This document shows, one piece after another, positions 1-8,782 of a stretch of 64,000 bases of DNA; within the stretch, counting starts at the first letter, position 1; the number at the start of each line of letters is the position of its first letter. The notes under the pieces are model-generated. The model did no database searches, was not told the DNA's origin, and saw only the letters and a program-made list of their open reading frames with translations. Both the position numbers and the translations under genes were made by a program. The stretch comes from an uncultured Eubacteriales bacterium (lineage in GTDB: Bacteria > Bacillota > Clostridia > Oscillospirales > Oscillospiraceae), in assembly GCA_949293985.1 (NCBI GenBank), contig CASFFN010000012.1:1-64000 (forward strand), read 5' to 3'.

Positions 1-117
1 TGGCTCCTTTGTCGTGAATGTTTATGATCATTCTTGACTTTGCCGCCAGTATTTATACTGTCATATGCTGTCGATTACACAGAATTTTCTGCGGTCTCTA
101 GAGTAACAAATTGAAAT

Positions 118-579
118 TTATCTCAAACACATAATATAAATTTGGCAGGGATTCCAGTCATCCCACAAGGTTGGGAATACCTCAAATTCCTGGAAGCCGA
201 GAGAAAGATAAAACTTGTTTGTTCTGTCGTATTCCTCGTATTTTCCCATCTGCACGGTTTTTACCTGCATAAAGGAATAGCCGGCTTCGCTTGCCGCTTT
301 TTTTGCGCGATGGAATAATTCCCGGCCAACGCCATGCCGATGAAATTCCTTCAAAACGCCCATAACATACAGCTCAATCGTGGCATTTCCCGTTTCTTTC
401 AGACATAAAAAGCCAACAGGTCTATCCTTATCATAGGCAGAAAAGAATATCTTATTGGAGCATTCTCTTATGTATTCTTCCCTTGCTTCCGGAATACCGA
501 ACCATTCCGGAAGTGCTTCAAGGACGAACCGTGTCACTTTCTGCTTTTCTTCAGTGTTTGTCAATTGCCGTATCTCCAT
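118..579 (-). CDS. GNAT-family N-acetyltransferase
   Basis: The protein has 153 residues. The start at 579 is chosen because GAGGAG lies about 6 nt upstream; the open frame continues much further back but would run through a tRNA gene. The fold signature is acetyl-CoA-binding motif A of the GNAT superfamily, seen as VLKEFHRHGVGRELFHRAKK, followed by a C-terminal stretch ending near the FYLSLGF segment typical of these enzymes. The family moves an acetyl group from acetyl-CoA to an amine; the substrate cannot be read from the sequence. It stands alone, downstream of tRNA-Leu on the same strand. Family assignment is firm, function open. Confidence 0.85.
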   Translation of the reverse strand: MEIRQLTNTEEKQKVTRFVLEALPEWFGIPEAREEYIRECSNKIFFSAYDKDRPVGFLCLKETGNATIELYVMGVLKEFHRHGVGRELFHRAKKAASEAGYSFMQVKTVQMGKYEEYDRTNKFYLSLGFQEFEVFPTLWDDWNPCQIYIMCLR

Positions 580-787
580 TGTATTCTCCTCACGCAAATT
601 CCAGTCATGATTCATTTGAATAATTCTGTAACAAAAACGAAAAAACTGGACACCTACTTCCATACGCATTGTATCAAATGCTCTTATAGCGTTTGCACTT
701 ATGAATTCAAGCAAAACAAAATTGAAGCCCGACGAAGCGGGTTTAATTTTGAAAGGAGGAGCAGCGGAGCGAGCGCGCTCTGACTTT

Positions 788-827
788 TGAAAAAAGTCGG
801 AGCAAGCGATACAAAGCTTGCTCCGAC
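788..827 (-). terminator. Intrinsic terminator of tRNA-Leu
   Basis: A 12-bp perfect stem (GTCGGAGCAAGC, 796-807, with its complement at 816-827) is followed on the minus strand by a T run. It begins immediately beyond the tRNA 3' end. Confidence 0.85.
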
Positions 828-828
828 A

Positions 829-912
829 TGGTGCGGGTGACAGGATTCGAACCTGCACGGCTATGCCAGAGGAACCTAAATCCACCGAGTCTACCAATTC
901 CACCACACCCGC
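829..912 (-). tRNA. tRNA-Leu (anticodon TAG)
   Basis: The 84-nt minus-strand sequence has a 7-bp acceptor starting GCGGGTG, a D-arm with GGTAGAC, a loop TTTAGGT giving anticodon TAG, a long variable arm (class II tRNA), a GTTCGAATC T-loop and an encoded CCA. It has its own promoter and terminator. Confidence 0.95.
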
Positions 913-928
913 GGATAGTATATCTCGT

Positions 929-957
929 ATTTTACCATGGGGCTCGGGTGTTGTCAA
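929..957 (-). promoter_or_regulatory. Promoter of tRNA-Leu
   Basis: On the minus strand, TTGACA (952-957) and TAAAAT (929-934) are separated by exactly 17 nt. The tRNA begins 17 nt beyond the -10 box. Confidence 0.85.
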
Positions 958-1032
958 TGAAAATGCGTGGCAGGGGGTTGCCAGATAGCCGGAAAGTTCC
1001 CGGGGGCTCCTTTGATTTTTGTGCAAATATAC

Positions 1033-1061
1033 TTGACTTTCTGCCGCGGGGCAAGTAAAAT
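1033..1061 (+). promoter_or_regulatory. Probable promoter of rny
   Basis: TTGACT (1033-1038), a 17-nt spacer and TAAAAT (1056-1061) form a good vegetative promoter. It would give an untranslated leader of about 200 nt before the rny start. Confidence 0.6.
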
Positions 1062-1269
1062 ATATCTGGTATTGTGTGCGCCGACGCGGCAGTTTGCCCC
1101 GGCGTTTCATCTTTTGCCCGGATGTCGGGTATGGGTATCTGTGCGCCCCATGGCGTTCATTTGTGCTGAATCTATCCCGCCTTTTGGCGGTTCATTTGCC
1201 AATTCAACATCATGTGGCCCTGTTGCCCACCTCGGGACACCGATTTCAAAAAGGAGGTGTGCAGAAATT

Positions 1270-2820
1270 ATGGGACCGTTGGAAATTGTTTTCGCCGTCA
1301 TTGGCGTTCTTTTGGTAGGCGTTTTGTGCTTTTTCGGAGGAACTTACTACCGGAAACGGGTAGGAGAACGGGAAATTGGCTCTGCAGAGCAGGAGGCTAC
1401 CCGGATTATCAACGAAGCCATCCGCAGCGGCGAGAGCCGGAAAAAGGAAATGCTCCTGGAAGCCAAGGACGAAATTCATAGATCCCGTACGGAGCACGAA
1501 AAGGAAGTAAAGGAGCGCCGTTCCGAGCTGAGCAAGCAGGAGCGCCGCTTACAGCAGAAGGAAGAATCCCTGGACAAGAAGGCCGACGCTTTCGAGCGGA
1601 AGGAGGCCGAGCTGTCAGGCCGCCTGGCGGAGGTCGCCCAGACCCGGGAGCAGGTGGAGAAAATCAAGGCACAGCACCTGGAAAAGCTGGAGGAGATCTC
1701 CGGCCTGACCCAGGAACAGGCCAAGCAGCTGCTGCTGGACAGTGTGGAGTCTGAGGTTCGCCACGAAACTGCCATGAAGATTAAGGAAATCGAGCAGCAG
1801 CTGAAGGACGAGGCGGACAGCAAGGCAAGGGAGATTCTCTCCACCGCTATCCAGCGCTGCGCCGCCGACCATGTGGCAGAAGCCACCGTGTCCGTGGTGC
1901 CTCTGCCCAACGATGAGATGAAGGGCAGAATCATCGGCCGGGAAGGCCGGAATATCCGCACCCTGGAAACCATCACCGGTGTGGATCTCATCATCGACGA
2001 TACCCCCGAGGCCATTACTGTCTCCAGCTTTGATCCGGTGCGCCGGGAAATTGCCCGGCTGGCCCTGGAAAAGCTGATTGTGGACGGCAGAATCCACCCC
2101 ACCCGCATCGAGGACACGGTGGAAAAGGCCCGGAAGGAAGTGGACCGCACCATCCGGGAGGAGGGCGAGCGGGCCTGCTACGAGACCAATGTGCATAACC
2201 TGAACCCGGAGCTGGTGAAGATTCTGGGCCGTCAGAAGTACCGTACCTCTTACGGTCAGAATGTGCTGAACCACTCCATCGAGGTGTCCCACATCGCCGG
2301 TCTGATGGCGGCGGAGCTGGGAGTGGATGTGGCCCTGGCCAAGCGGGCGGGCCTGCTCCACGACCTGGGTAAGTCAATCGACCACGAGGTGGAGGGCAGC
2401 CATGTGCAGCTGGGCGCGGATTTGGCCCGGAAGTTCAAGGAAAATCCGGTGGTTATCAACGCCATCGAAGCCCATCACGGCGATGTGGAGCCCAAGACGG
2501 TGATTGCCGTCCTGGTGCAGGCCGCGGACGCTGTGTCTGCCGCCCGCCCCGGCGCCCGTCGGGAGAATGTGGAAAATTACATCCGCCGGCTGCAAAAGCT
2601 GGAGGAGCTTACCAGCTCCTACCCCGGTGTGGATAAGGCTTACGCCATCCAGGCTGGTCGGGAAGTGCGGATTATGGTAAAGCCGGAGCAGGTGACGGAG
2701 GACAACATGATTATCCTGGCCCGGGACATTGCCAAGAAGATTGAAGCGGAACTGGAATACCCGGGGCAGATCAAGGTGAATGTCATCCGGGAGACCAAGG
2801 CTGTGGAATACGCGAAATAA
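1270..2820 (+). CDS. rny: Ribonuclease Y
   Basis: This membrane-anchored endoribonuclease starts bulk mRNA decay in many Firmicutes. The ATG at 1270 is preceded by AAGGAGGTG and gives 516 residues, the usual RNase Y length; longer upstream readings add a non-homologous tail. In order there is one N-terminal membrane helix (about residues 4-24), a long charged coiled coil (30-200), a KH domain with [15 protein letters not shown] near residue 219, and an HD metal-binding domain with [10 protein letters not shown] near residue 364. It is monocistronic, between its own promoter and a strong terminator. Confidence 0.97.
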   Translation: MGPLEIVFAVIGVLLVGVLCFFGGTYYRKRVGEREIGSAEQEATRIINEAIRSGESRKKEMLLEAKDEIHRSRTEHEKEVKERRSELSKQERRLQQKEESLDKKADAFERKEAELSGRLAEVAQTREQVEKIKAQHLEKLEEISGLTQEQAKQLLLDSVESEVRHETAMKIKEIEQQLKDEADSKAREILSTAIQRCAADHVAEATVSVVPLPNDEMKGRIIGREGRNIRTLETITGVDLIIDDTPEAITVSSFDPVRREIARLALEKLIVDGRIHPTRIEDTVEKARKEVDRTIREEGERACYETNVHNLNPELVKILGRQKYRTSYGQNVLNHSIEVSHIAGLMAAELGVDVALAKRAGLLHDLGKSIDHEVEGSHVQLGADLARKFKENPVVINAIEAHHGDVEPKTVIAVLVQAADAVSAARPGARRENVENYIRRLQKLEELTSSYPGVDKAYAIQAGREVRIMVKPEQVTEDNMIILARDIAKKIEAELEYPGQIKVNVIRETKAVEYAK

Positions 2821-2822
2821 GA

Positions 2823-2858
2823 AAAAGGCTGCGGCAATGTGAACTGCCGCAGCCTTTT
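2823..2858 (+). terminator. rny terminator
   Basis: A 14-bp perfect stem (AAAAGGCTGCGGCA with its complement, loop of 8 nt) ends in four T and begins 3 nt after the rny stop. Confidence 0.9.
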
Positions 2859-3480
2859 GGCTCTACCCCAACTATTGACATAGAACCCGCAAAAACGAGG
2901 GGCAAGGTACAAACACCTTGACCCTCAAAGTTCAGGCTCGGAAAACGGCTTAAAATCAGGCTTTTTGACCTCTAAATGTCCACGCAGCAGGACGGACTGT
3001 TTCAGATGAAAGGTATGGATTGTCATGGCACAGTCTTTTTTTCTCGAAAACATATTGAAAATAAGCCGATTTTCTGATACAATATAGATGTATAATTATG
3101 TGAAGAGAGGGCTTGACAATGGATCAGAAAAGGAGGACAATGCTAACAGCCATCCGGCCGGCCATAATTCTGCCCTTTTTCCTGTCAAGAGCAAAGTTGC
3201 ATATTCCTTCAAGGCGTATTCCGCCCGTTCTGAAACGGGCGGGGTGCGCCTGGTTTATTTGTCAGCCTTGTTGCCCTTGCAGCAAGGCGGTGAGGGGGGA
3301 TAACAGTATTGTTTGTTGAAAATAATCCCGATATCCAAACGAAACCCCAGCCGGTATGGATTGCAGTTCCTTGCCGCTGCTATCCGCAAAAAGAAAACCC
3401 ATTATTTGGCGTTTGCGACCATGAAAAAATGCGTTTCGGTCAGGCAAATCAATGGAGCCCGGAATGAAGGAGGAAGTTTT
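2859..3480. other. Non-coding leader region upstream of the surface protein
   Basis: I see no convincing gene here. A promoter-like TTGAAA-N17-TACAAT lies at 3055-3083, and a 9-bp perfect hairpin (CCGCCCGTT, 3221-3229, with its complement at 3234-3242) sits in the leader. A 66-codon frame from 3119 overlaps this hairpin and resembles nothing I know. The leader of about 400 nt before the surface-protein start suggests post-transcriptional control, but this is inference. Confidence 0.4.
3055..3083 (+). promoter_or_regulatory. Candidate promoter for the GLUG surface protein
   Basis: TTGAAA (3055-3060), a 17-nt spacer and TACAAT (3078-3083). It is the best promoter match between the rny terminator and the surface-protein gene. 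Confidence 0.5.
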
Positions 3481-5907
3481 ATGAGGAAAAAATCATTTAA
3501 AAGCGCATTGACGGTATTGTTATCGCTCATGATGATACTTGTTATGTTTCCTGTAAATGCTTTTGCTATGGATGGGGAAGGCACAAAGGAAAATCCCTAC
3601 GAAATCGCAACAGCGGCTGAGCTTTACGAATTTGCGACAAAAGTAAACGCAGGAAATAATACCGCCTGCGCCGTGCTGACAGCGGATATTACCCTCCTAA
3701 TCGACAAGAACTGGACACCAATCGGAAATGACAGTAACCAATACAAAGGCACATTTGACGGCGACGGACACACCATTACAGGACTTAGTGTGGATGATAA
3801 TACTATATACGCTGGATTATTCGGCTTTTTAGGCGAAGGCGGCACAATCAAAAATTTGAGCCTTGCGGACAGCAAAATCACTTGTTCAGGCAATCGTGTT
3901 TATGCCGGCGGTGTGTGCGGTTTTAATGATGGCACCATAGAAAACTGCTACAACACAGGAGATGTCAGCGGCACAGGCACAAGCTCATACGGTTATGTTT
4001 ATGCCGGCGGTGTGTGCGGTTTTAATGATGGCACCATAGAAAACTGCTACAACACAGGAGATGTCAGCGGCACAGGCACAAGCTCAAACGCTTCTGTTTA
4101 TGCCGGCGGCGTGTGCGGTTTGAATGATGGCACCATAGAAAACTGCTACAACACAGGAGATGTCAGCGGCACAGGCACAAGCTCATACGGTTATGTTTAT
4201 GCCGGCGGCGTGTGCGGTTGGAATACTGGCACCATAGAAAACTGCTACAACACAGGAGATGTCAGTGGCACAAGCACAGACGGTTCTGGTTGTGCCGGCG
4301 GCGTGTGCGGTTGGAATACTGGCACCATAGAAAACTGCTACAACACAGGAGAAGTCAGCGGCACAGGCACAAGCTCATACGGTCATGTTTATGCCGGCGG
4401 CGTGTGCGGTTTTAATGATGGCACCATACAAAACTGCTATTTCCTTTTCGGAACAACTGATAACGCCGTAGGTAACAGTACTGGCACTGTTAATAGGGTT
4501 GAAGAAAAAAGTGCGGAAGCGTTCGCCTCCGGCGAGGTGGCGTGGCTGCTGAACGAGCCGCAGACAGAGAAACCATGGGGGCAAGGCTCCAATGGCATGC
4601 CCGTTTTAAAAGGCAATCTTCCCGATGGTGTAACTTCTTATGTGCCTGTCCGCATTACGATTGTTATGTCGGAACAATATCGCTATACGACAGAGGGAAG
4701 CACTGTTGCAGAGTATCCCACCGGGTATGCGTTCTTCTTCAAAGATGGCGATACGAAAACATGGATCAGCAAGGGGACGCAGACCTATGACGCTGACGCC
4801 ACGATCTATGCCGAAACCATGACGCTGGAAAAGATCCCTGCGAAAGCCCCCACCTGCACGGAGGACGGAAACAGCGCGTACTGGTACTCTGCTGCCTTTG
4901 ATAAGTATTTCAAAGATGAGAACGGTGTAAACGAAATCACCGCTGAAAGCACCGTGATTCCGGCCAAAGGCCATGGGGAGTCAGAAGTGAAAGGTGCAAA
5001 GGAAGCGACCTGCACAGAAGATGGCTACACCGGGGATAAAATCTGCAAGGTATGCGGAGAAATCCTGGAAAGAGGAACTGTCATAGAAAAACTTGGCCAT
5101 GTCTGGGGCGAACCGGAGTGGAACTGGTCAGAGGACGGAGCGAGCTGCAAGGTGACCTTTACCTGTCAAAACAATTCGGAACATAAGGAAAGCCCAAATG
5201 TAACCGTTACATCAGAAGTGAAAACGCCTGCCACCTGCACGGAAAGCGGCGTGACTACTTATATGGCGACCTTCGAATTTAACGGTGAAGCATACACAGA
5301 TACAAAAGAAATTGCGGATATTCCGGCAACAGGGCACAATTTGACCAACATACCGGCGATTGCTCCGACCTGCACCGAGGCGGGCAATATCGAGTACTGG
5401 TATTGCGACACCTGCGACAAGTATTTCTGCGATGAAACCGCGACAGATGAAATCGCACTTGCCGATACGGTGCTGGAAGCCACGGGCCACAGCTACGAAA
5501 ACGGCAAATGCACAGCCTGCGGCGAAATTGACCCCGATTTCAAGGCGGTTATCATTCTTTCCTTTACTTCCAACGCCGCTTTTGCACATTTCCTTAAAGT
5601 TCAGGTTGACGGCAAAGACCTTGACGCCTCCGACTACGCCGTAAAAGAAGGAAGTACCATTGTAACCTTGAAAGCGGAATATCTGGAAACCCTGTCTGTC
5701 GGCAAACACACGCTGGCAATCGTTTCCGAAACAGGAACAGCCGAAACAGAGTTTACCATCAAGGCGGCAGCAGTTGCTGACGATACCGCTGTCCCCCAGA
5801 CCGGCGCAGGCAGCAATGTCGCGCTTTGGATTGCGGTTATGCTGGCTGCGGGTACTGCCCTGACCGGCACCGTTCTTTACAGCCGCAAGAGAAAATACAG
5901 CAAATAA
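3481..5907 (+). CDS. Sortase-anchored GLUG-repeat surface protein
   Basis: The start at 3481 follows AAGGAGGAAG and gives 808 residues; a longer frame from 3313 would hide the signal peptide. A secretion signal (about 1-29, ending VNAFA) is followed by a GLUG-type beta-solenoid. Its core is six 31-33-residue tandem repeats with the pattern AGGVCGxNxGTIENCYNTG. Next come Cys-rich modules with repeated TCTEDG and CxxCG motifs, often seen in gut Firmicute surface proteins. The end has VPQTG (near residue 771), a membrane helix and a Lys/Arg tail, the signal for sortase anchoring to the wall. No sortase lies nearby, so a housekeeping enzyme is implied. Ligand unknown; adhesion is inference. Confidence 0.85.
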   Translation: MRKKSFKSALTVLLSLMMILVMFPVNAFAMDGEGTKENPYEIATAAELYEFATKVNAGNNTACAVLTADITLLIDKNWTPIGNDSNQYKGTFDGDGHTITGLSVDDNTIYAGLFGFLGEGGTIKNLSLADSKITCSGNRVYAGGVCGFNDGTIENCYNTGDVSGTGTSSYGYVYAGGVCGFNDGTIENCYNTGDVSGTGTSSNASVYAGGVCGLNDGTIENCYNTGDVSGTGTSSYGYVYAGGVCGWNTGTIENCYNTGDVSGTSTDGSGCAGGVCGWNTGTIENCYNTGEVSGTGTSSYGHVYAGGVCGFNDGTIQNCYFLFGTTDNAVGNSTGTVNRVEEKSAEAFASGEVAWLLNEPQTEKPWGQGSNGMPVLKGNLPDGVTSYVPVRITIVMSEQYRYTTEGSTVAEYPTGYAFFFKDGDTKTWISKGTQTYDADATIYAETMTLEKIPAKAPTCTEDGNSAYWYSAAFDKYFKDENGVNEITAESTVIPAKGHGESEVKGAKEATCTEDGYTGDKICKVCGEILERGTVIEKLGHVWGEPEWNWSEDGASCKVTFTCQNNSEHKESPNVTVTSEVKTPATCTESGVTTYMATFEFNGEAYTDTKEIADIPATGHNLTNIPAIAPTCTEAGNIEYWYCDTCDKYFCDETATDEIALADTVLEATGHSYENGKCTACGEIDPDFKAVIILSFTSNAAFAHFLKVQVDGKDLDASDYAVKEGSTIVTLKAEYLETLSVGKHTLAIVSETGTAETEFTIKAAAVADDTAVPQTGAGSNVALWIAVMLAAGTALTGTVLYSRKRKYSK
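3901..4440 (+). repeat. 99-bp tandem repeats inside the surface protein
   Basis: Units begin at 3901, 4000, 4099, 4198, 4291 and 4390. The spacing is 99 bp except for one 93-bp unit, and the last copy is partial. The units are almost identical at the DNA level, so copy number may vary between strains. Confidence 0.95.
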
Positions 5908-5916
5908 TCAATGATG

Positions 5917-5950
5917 AAATCGTCCTGTGAAAACTTCACAGGACGATTTT
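5917..5950 (+). terminator. Terminator of the surface-protein gene
   Basis: A 15-bp perfect stem (AAATCGTCCTGTGAA with its complement, short loop) ends in a T run 10 nt after the stop. Confidence 0.9.
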
Positions 5951-6066
5951 CAGCTTGTCAAAAAACTACAAAAAGGCCCTCATATCTGGTATAATACAGA
6001 TATGGGGGTGTTTTCATGGAACAATGGAGAAAAGACGCCCGGCGAGAAGCGGCGCAACCGGGCATG

Positions 6067-6095
6067 AAAAAAGCACCTCAAACGAGGTGCTTTTT
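6067..6095 (-). terminator. Terminator of the His/Arg/Gly tRNA cluster
   Basis: The hairpin AAAAAAGCACCT / AGGTGCTTTTT has T runs on both strands. It lies 2 nt past the 3' end of tRNA-His, so it ends the minus-strand tRNA transcript. It would also stop anything read from the extended -10 sequence TGGTATAAT at 5987-5995. Confidence 0.75.
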
Positions 6096-6096
6096 A

Positions 6097-6174
6097 TGGG
6101 GTGGATGATGGGACTTGAACCCACGATCTTCAGAGCCACAATCTGACGCCTTAGCCAACTAGGCCACACCCACC
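6097..6174 (-). tRNA. tRNA-His (anticodon GTG)
   Basis: The minus-strand cloverleaf has anticodon loop TTGTGGC, giving GTG. The 5' end shows the extra G at position -1 opposite C73 that marks tRNA-His (G plus GTGGGTG pairing with CATCCAC). CCA is encoded. Confidence 0.95.
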
Positions 6175-6195
6175 ATATGCGGTTTGCTCGCTGAA

Positions 6196-6216
6196 TGGCA
6201 CGCCAGGAGGGACTCG
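6196..6216. repeat. Detached copy of the tRNA-Arg 3' end
   Basis: These 21 bp repeat exactly the 3' end of tRNA-Arg (6311-6331), including the encoded CCA, and then diverge. Between the two copies lie about 95 bp of GC-rich spacer. This is the form left by integration at a tRNA 3' end or by partial tRNA duplication. Confidence 0.8.
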
Positions 6217-6310
6217 CTCAATCAAGGAGCGGCTCCGCCGAGCCGTCGCCGGCAACGCGCATCCGCGTTGCATTTGATTTTCGAGTCCGCCTAAAGCGGC
6301 GCAATGAAAG

Positions 6311-6387
6311 TGGCACGCCAGGAGGGACTCGAACCCCCGACCTACTGCTTAGAAGGCAGTTGCTCTATCCAGCTGAGCTACTGGCGC
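6311..6387 (-). tRNA. tRNA-Arg (anticodon TCT)
   Basis: The minus-strand cloverleaf has acceptor GCGCCAG / CTGGCGT, anticodon loop CTTCTAA giving TCT, a T-loop with GTTCGAGTC, and encoded CCA. Confidence 0.95.
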
Positions 6388-6394
6388 ATTTCTA

Positions 6395-6468
6395 TGGAGC
6401 GGGTGACGGGAATCGGACCCGCGTATCCAGCTTGGAAGGCTGGTGTTCTACCATTGAACTACACCCGC
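6395..6468 (-). tRNA. tRNA-Gly (anticodon TCC)
   Basis: The minus-strand cloverleaf has acceptor GCGGGTG, anticodon loop CTTCCAA giving TCC, a T-arm with GGTCCGATTCC, and encoded CCA. It is first in the Gly-Arg-His transcript. Confidence 0.95.
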
Positions 6469-6502
6469 AGAACCTGCGGCCAACTGGTTATTCAGCCATA
6501 GG

Positions 6503-6531
6503 ATTTTAGCATAGAAAAGCCCGTCTGTCAA
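6503..6531 (-). promoter_or_regulatory. Promoter of the Gly-Arg-His tRNA cluster
   Basis: On the minus strand TTGACA (6526-6531) and TAAAAT (6503-6508) are 17 nt apart. The -35 box overlaps the last codons of the HAD gene by a few bases. Confidence 0.85.
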
Positions 6532-7376
6532 GGGTTTATTCCCGGAATTTCCGGAATTTTTTCGTAAATCACCTGGGCCACCGCCCCTTCCCCGCAGGGG
6601 CACACATTGGGGAACCGGTCCGCCACCACCCCGTCGGCAGGGCAGAAGGCATAATCCGCCCCGTTCAACATGGGAAGGTCGTTTTCCGCGTCTCCCACGC
6701 ACACCAAAATCTCCCGGCCCAGATTTCTTTGCAGCTGCCGGGCGGAGGCGATTTTGGACACCCCTTTGGCGTGGATGTCAATAATCCGGGAGGCCGCCCG
6801 GAATACCTCGATTTTGTCCCCGTAGGTCTCCCGGAGCCAGTCTACAGCCTGGGAGAAGTAGGCCTCCTCCTCCGCAGTGGCATCAAACAAATCCGCCACG
6901 CAGTAGGCTCTGGGGCTGCCAAAGAGGGATACTTTCAGGAACGGCTCCCGGTTGTCCTCCAGCACCAACTGGCGGTGGGCAGCGCCCACCTGGCGGTAAA
7001 AGTCCAGAAACACCGGGTTGTCCCAGTAGGTGTAGTGACCGCCGATGCCCTGTTCCTCGATATTCAGCTCCGGGAACTTCCGGCGCAGGGCCTGAAAAAA
7101 CGCCCCTCTGTCCAGGGGAATCTCCCGCAGCTGGCTGAGCTTCTCTCCGTCATAGGCGGCGCTGCCGTTGTACAGCAGCCATGGGGCGTTGTGGGGAATG
7201 GTGTGCAGATATGGGGCGAACATGGGAACGCTTCTGCCGGTGTTCACCGTAAAGGCACCGTCCTCCGCCATGAAATAGCGGATGGCCGCAAGATTCGCTT
7301 CCGGGATGGAGGAGTCGGGGGCGGTAATGGTGCGGTCAAAATCCACCGTGAGCAAAACTTTGGAAAATAAGCCCAT
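6528..7376 (-). CDS. HAD-superfamily hydrolase, Cof/IIB type
   Basis: The 282-residue protein opens with the HAD motif I, seen as LTVDFDRTIT (nucleophile and acid/base Asp). Motif II is FTVNTGRS, and the C-terminal motif is CVGDAENDLPML, which holds the acidic Mg2+ ligands. The cap is of the IIB type, as in Cof-like phosphatases that act on sugar phosphates or cofactors; the substrate cannot be told. It is the last gene of the minus-strand operon, 3 nt after rluD, so it is probably co-translated with it. Confidence 0.88.
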   Translation of the reverse strand: MGLFSKVLLTVDFDRTITAPDSSIPEANLAAIRYFMAEDGAFTVNTGRSVPMFAPYLHTIPHNAPWLLYNGSAAYDGEKLSQLREIPLDRGAFFQALRRKFPELNIEEQGIGGHYTYWDNPVFLDFYRQVGAAHRQLVLEDNREPFLKVSLFGSPRAYCVADLFDATAEEEAYFSQAVDWLRETYGDKIEVFRAASRIIDIHAKGVSKIASARQLQRNLGREILVCVGDAENDLPMLNGADYAFCPADGVVADRFPNVCPCGEGAVAQVIYEKIPEIPGINP

Positions 7377-7379
7377 AGC

Positions 7380-8285
7380 TTAGGAAATCCTTTCTAATTT
7401 GTCTAAAACCTGCAAAAAGTAGTCGGGCAGCGGCGCCACCACCACAATGGGCCTGCCGTCTCTGGGGTGGGAAAAGGACAGAATCCCGGCGTGGAGGCAC
7501 TGGCTGGACTGGCCCAGCTCCGGCTTCTTGTGTCCGTAGACCATGTCCCCCAGAATGGGGTGGCCGATGTAGGCCATATGCACCCGAATCTGGTGGGTAC
7601 GGCCGGTTTCCAGGCGGCACCGCACATGGGTGTAGCCCCGGTACCGCGTCACCACCTCCCAGTGGGTGACGGCGGCTTTGGAATTGCGCTGGGTGACGCA
7701 CATCTTTTTCCGGTCTGTGGGATGGCGGCCGATGGGAGCGTCCACCGTGCCGGAGTCCTCCTTGAGGCTCCCGCAGACGATGCACTCGTAAGTTCTGGCC
7801 ATGGAGTGATCCTTCAGCTGGGAGGCCAGCACCGTGTGGGCCAGGTCGTTTTTCGCGACGGCCAGAAGGCCGGAGGTGTCCTTGTCAATCCGGTGGACGA
7901 TTCCCGGCCGGAGCTTGCCGTTGATGCCGGAGAGGGTGTCCCCCTTGGCGTAGAGCAGGCCGTTCACCAAAGTATCCTCCGTGTGCCCCGGGGCGGGGTG
8001 CACCACCAGCCCCTTGGGCTTGTTGATGACCAGCACATCCTCGTCCTCGTAGACGATGTCCAGGGGGATTTCCTTGGGGGCGATGTCCACCGGCTCCGGC
8101 TCCGGGATGGCAAGGCGCACCTCGTCCCCGGGCCGCACCTTGTCGTTTTTCTTTCCGGGTTTTCCCCGGAGGGTGACGCAGCCGTCTTCCAGGAGCCGCT
8201 GGGCGGCGGAGCGGGTCAGCCCCTCCACCTGCCGGGACAAAAAGGCGTCCAGCCGCTCACCGGGCAAATCTCCGTATAAAATCAT
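7380..8285 (-). CDS. rluD: Ribosomal large subunit pseudouridine synthase, RluD family
   Basis: The 301-residue protein has an N-terminal S4 RNA-binding domain (about residues 1-60) and the RluA/C/D catalytic core. The signature HRIDKDTSGLL contains the catalytic Asp. The enzyme isomerises uridines in 23S rRNA; members of this family differ in target, and the RluD position is assumed from length and architecture. The start overlaps the end of lspA by 4 nt (ATGA type). lspA followed by rluD is a very common order in Firmicutes. Confidence 0.92.
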   Translation of the reverse strand: MILYGDLPGERLDAFLSRQVEGLTRSAAQRLLEDGCVTLRGKPGKKNDKVRPGDEVRLAIPEPEPVDIAPKEIPLDIVYEDEDVLVINKPKGLVVHPAPGHTEDTLVNGLLYAKGDTLSGINGKLRPGIVHRIDKDTSGLLAVAKNDLAHTVLASQLKDHSMARTYECIVCGSLKEDSGTVDAPIGRHPTDRKKMCVTQRNSKAAVTHWEVVTRYRGYTHVRCRLETGRTHQIRVHMAYIGHPILGDMVYGHKKPELGQSSQCLHAGILSFSHPRDGRPIVVVAPLPDYFLQVLDKLERIS

Positions 8286-8755
8286 ACTTTTTCCTTCCAG
8301 AATTCCCGGTTAAAGAACATCAAATGGACAATCAGGGCGATGCAGCCGCAGGTGATGCAGCAGTCCGCCAGGTTGAATACCGGGAAATTGATAAATTCCA
8401 CTTCGATCATGTCCACCACATACCCCAGGCGAATCCGGTCGATGATGTTTCCCAGACCCCCGGCATACACCACGGCAATGCACCACCGGTCAAAGGTGGT
8501 AAAGGGCCAACGCTTTTTGGAGAACTCCCAGATGATCCCCAGGGTGAACAGCAAAAAAATCCCAAGAAACAGCCACTGCATTCCGGAGAGCATGGACCAG
8601 GCGGCGCCGGTATTCTGGGTGTAGGTCAGATGGAAAATCCCATCCAGCACCGGGATTTCTCCGTATAAGGGGATGTTGTTCACCACCCACAGCTTACTCA
8701 GTTGATCCAGAACCGTGGCAATGACGACAAAAATACCCATAAACAAATAGGTCAT
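8282..8755 (-). CDS. lspA: Lipoprotein signal peptidase (signal peptidase II)
   Basis: The start at 8755 is preferred because GGAGGA lies just upstream, inside the longer open frame that would begin at 8776. The protein has 157 residues and four membrane helices. The catalytic Asp motifs are GNIIDRIRLGYVVDM and FNLADCCI. It cleaves the signal peptide of lipid-modified prolipoproteins in the membrane. Lipoproteins in this window (30,137 and 63,882) would be substrates. Confidence 0.95.
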   Translation of the reverse strand: MTYLFMGIFVVIATVLDQLSKLWVVNNIPLYGEIPVLDGIFHLTYTQNTGAAWSMLSGMQWLFLGIFLLFTLGIIWEFSKKRWPFTTFDRWCIAVVYAGGLGNIIDRIRLGYVVDMIEVEFINFPVFNLADCCITCGCIALIVHLMFFNREFWKEKV

Positions 8756-8782
8756 GGAAAATCCTCCAGATTTCAAAATTCT

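Noticed and set aside
1-117. Promoter TTGACT/TATACT at 34-59
   Set aside because: The spacer is only 14 nt, too short for a sigma-A promoter, and no gene follows.
580-1110. N-terminal extension of the GNAT protein
   Set aside because: The open frame would run through tRNA-Leu, its promoter and its terminator; a good ribosome site marks the start at 579.
3113-3319. 68-codon frame in the surface-protein leader
   Set aside because: It overlaps the perfect hairpin, resembles no family and is Cys/Pro/Arg-rich in the way of random frames; too weak to list as a gene.
3901-4440. CRISPR or satellite array (99-bp period)
   Set aside because: The units lie inside a signal-peptide-bearing, sortase-anchored protein and keep the reading frame.
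6016-6100. Short frame downstream of an extended -10 box near the tRNA cluster
   Set aside because: It runs through the bidirectional terminator into tRNA-His and has no ribosome site of note.
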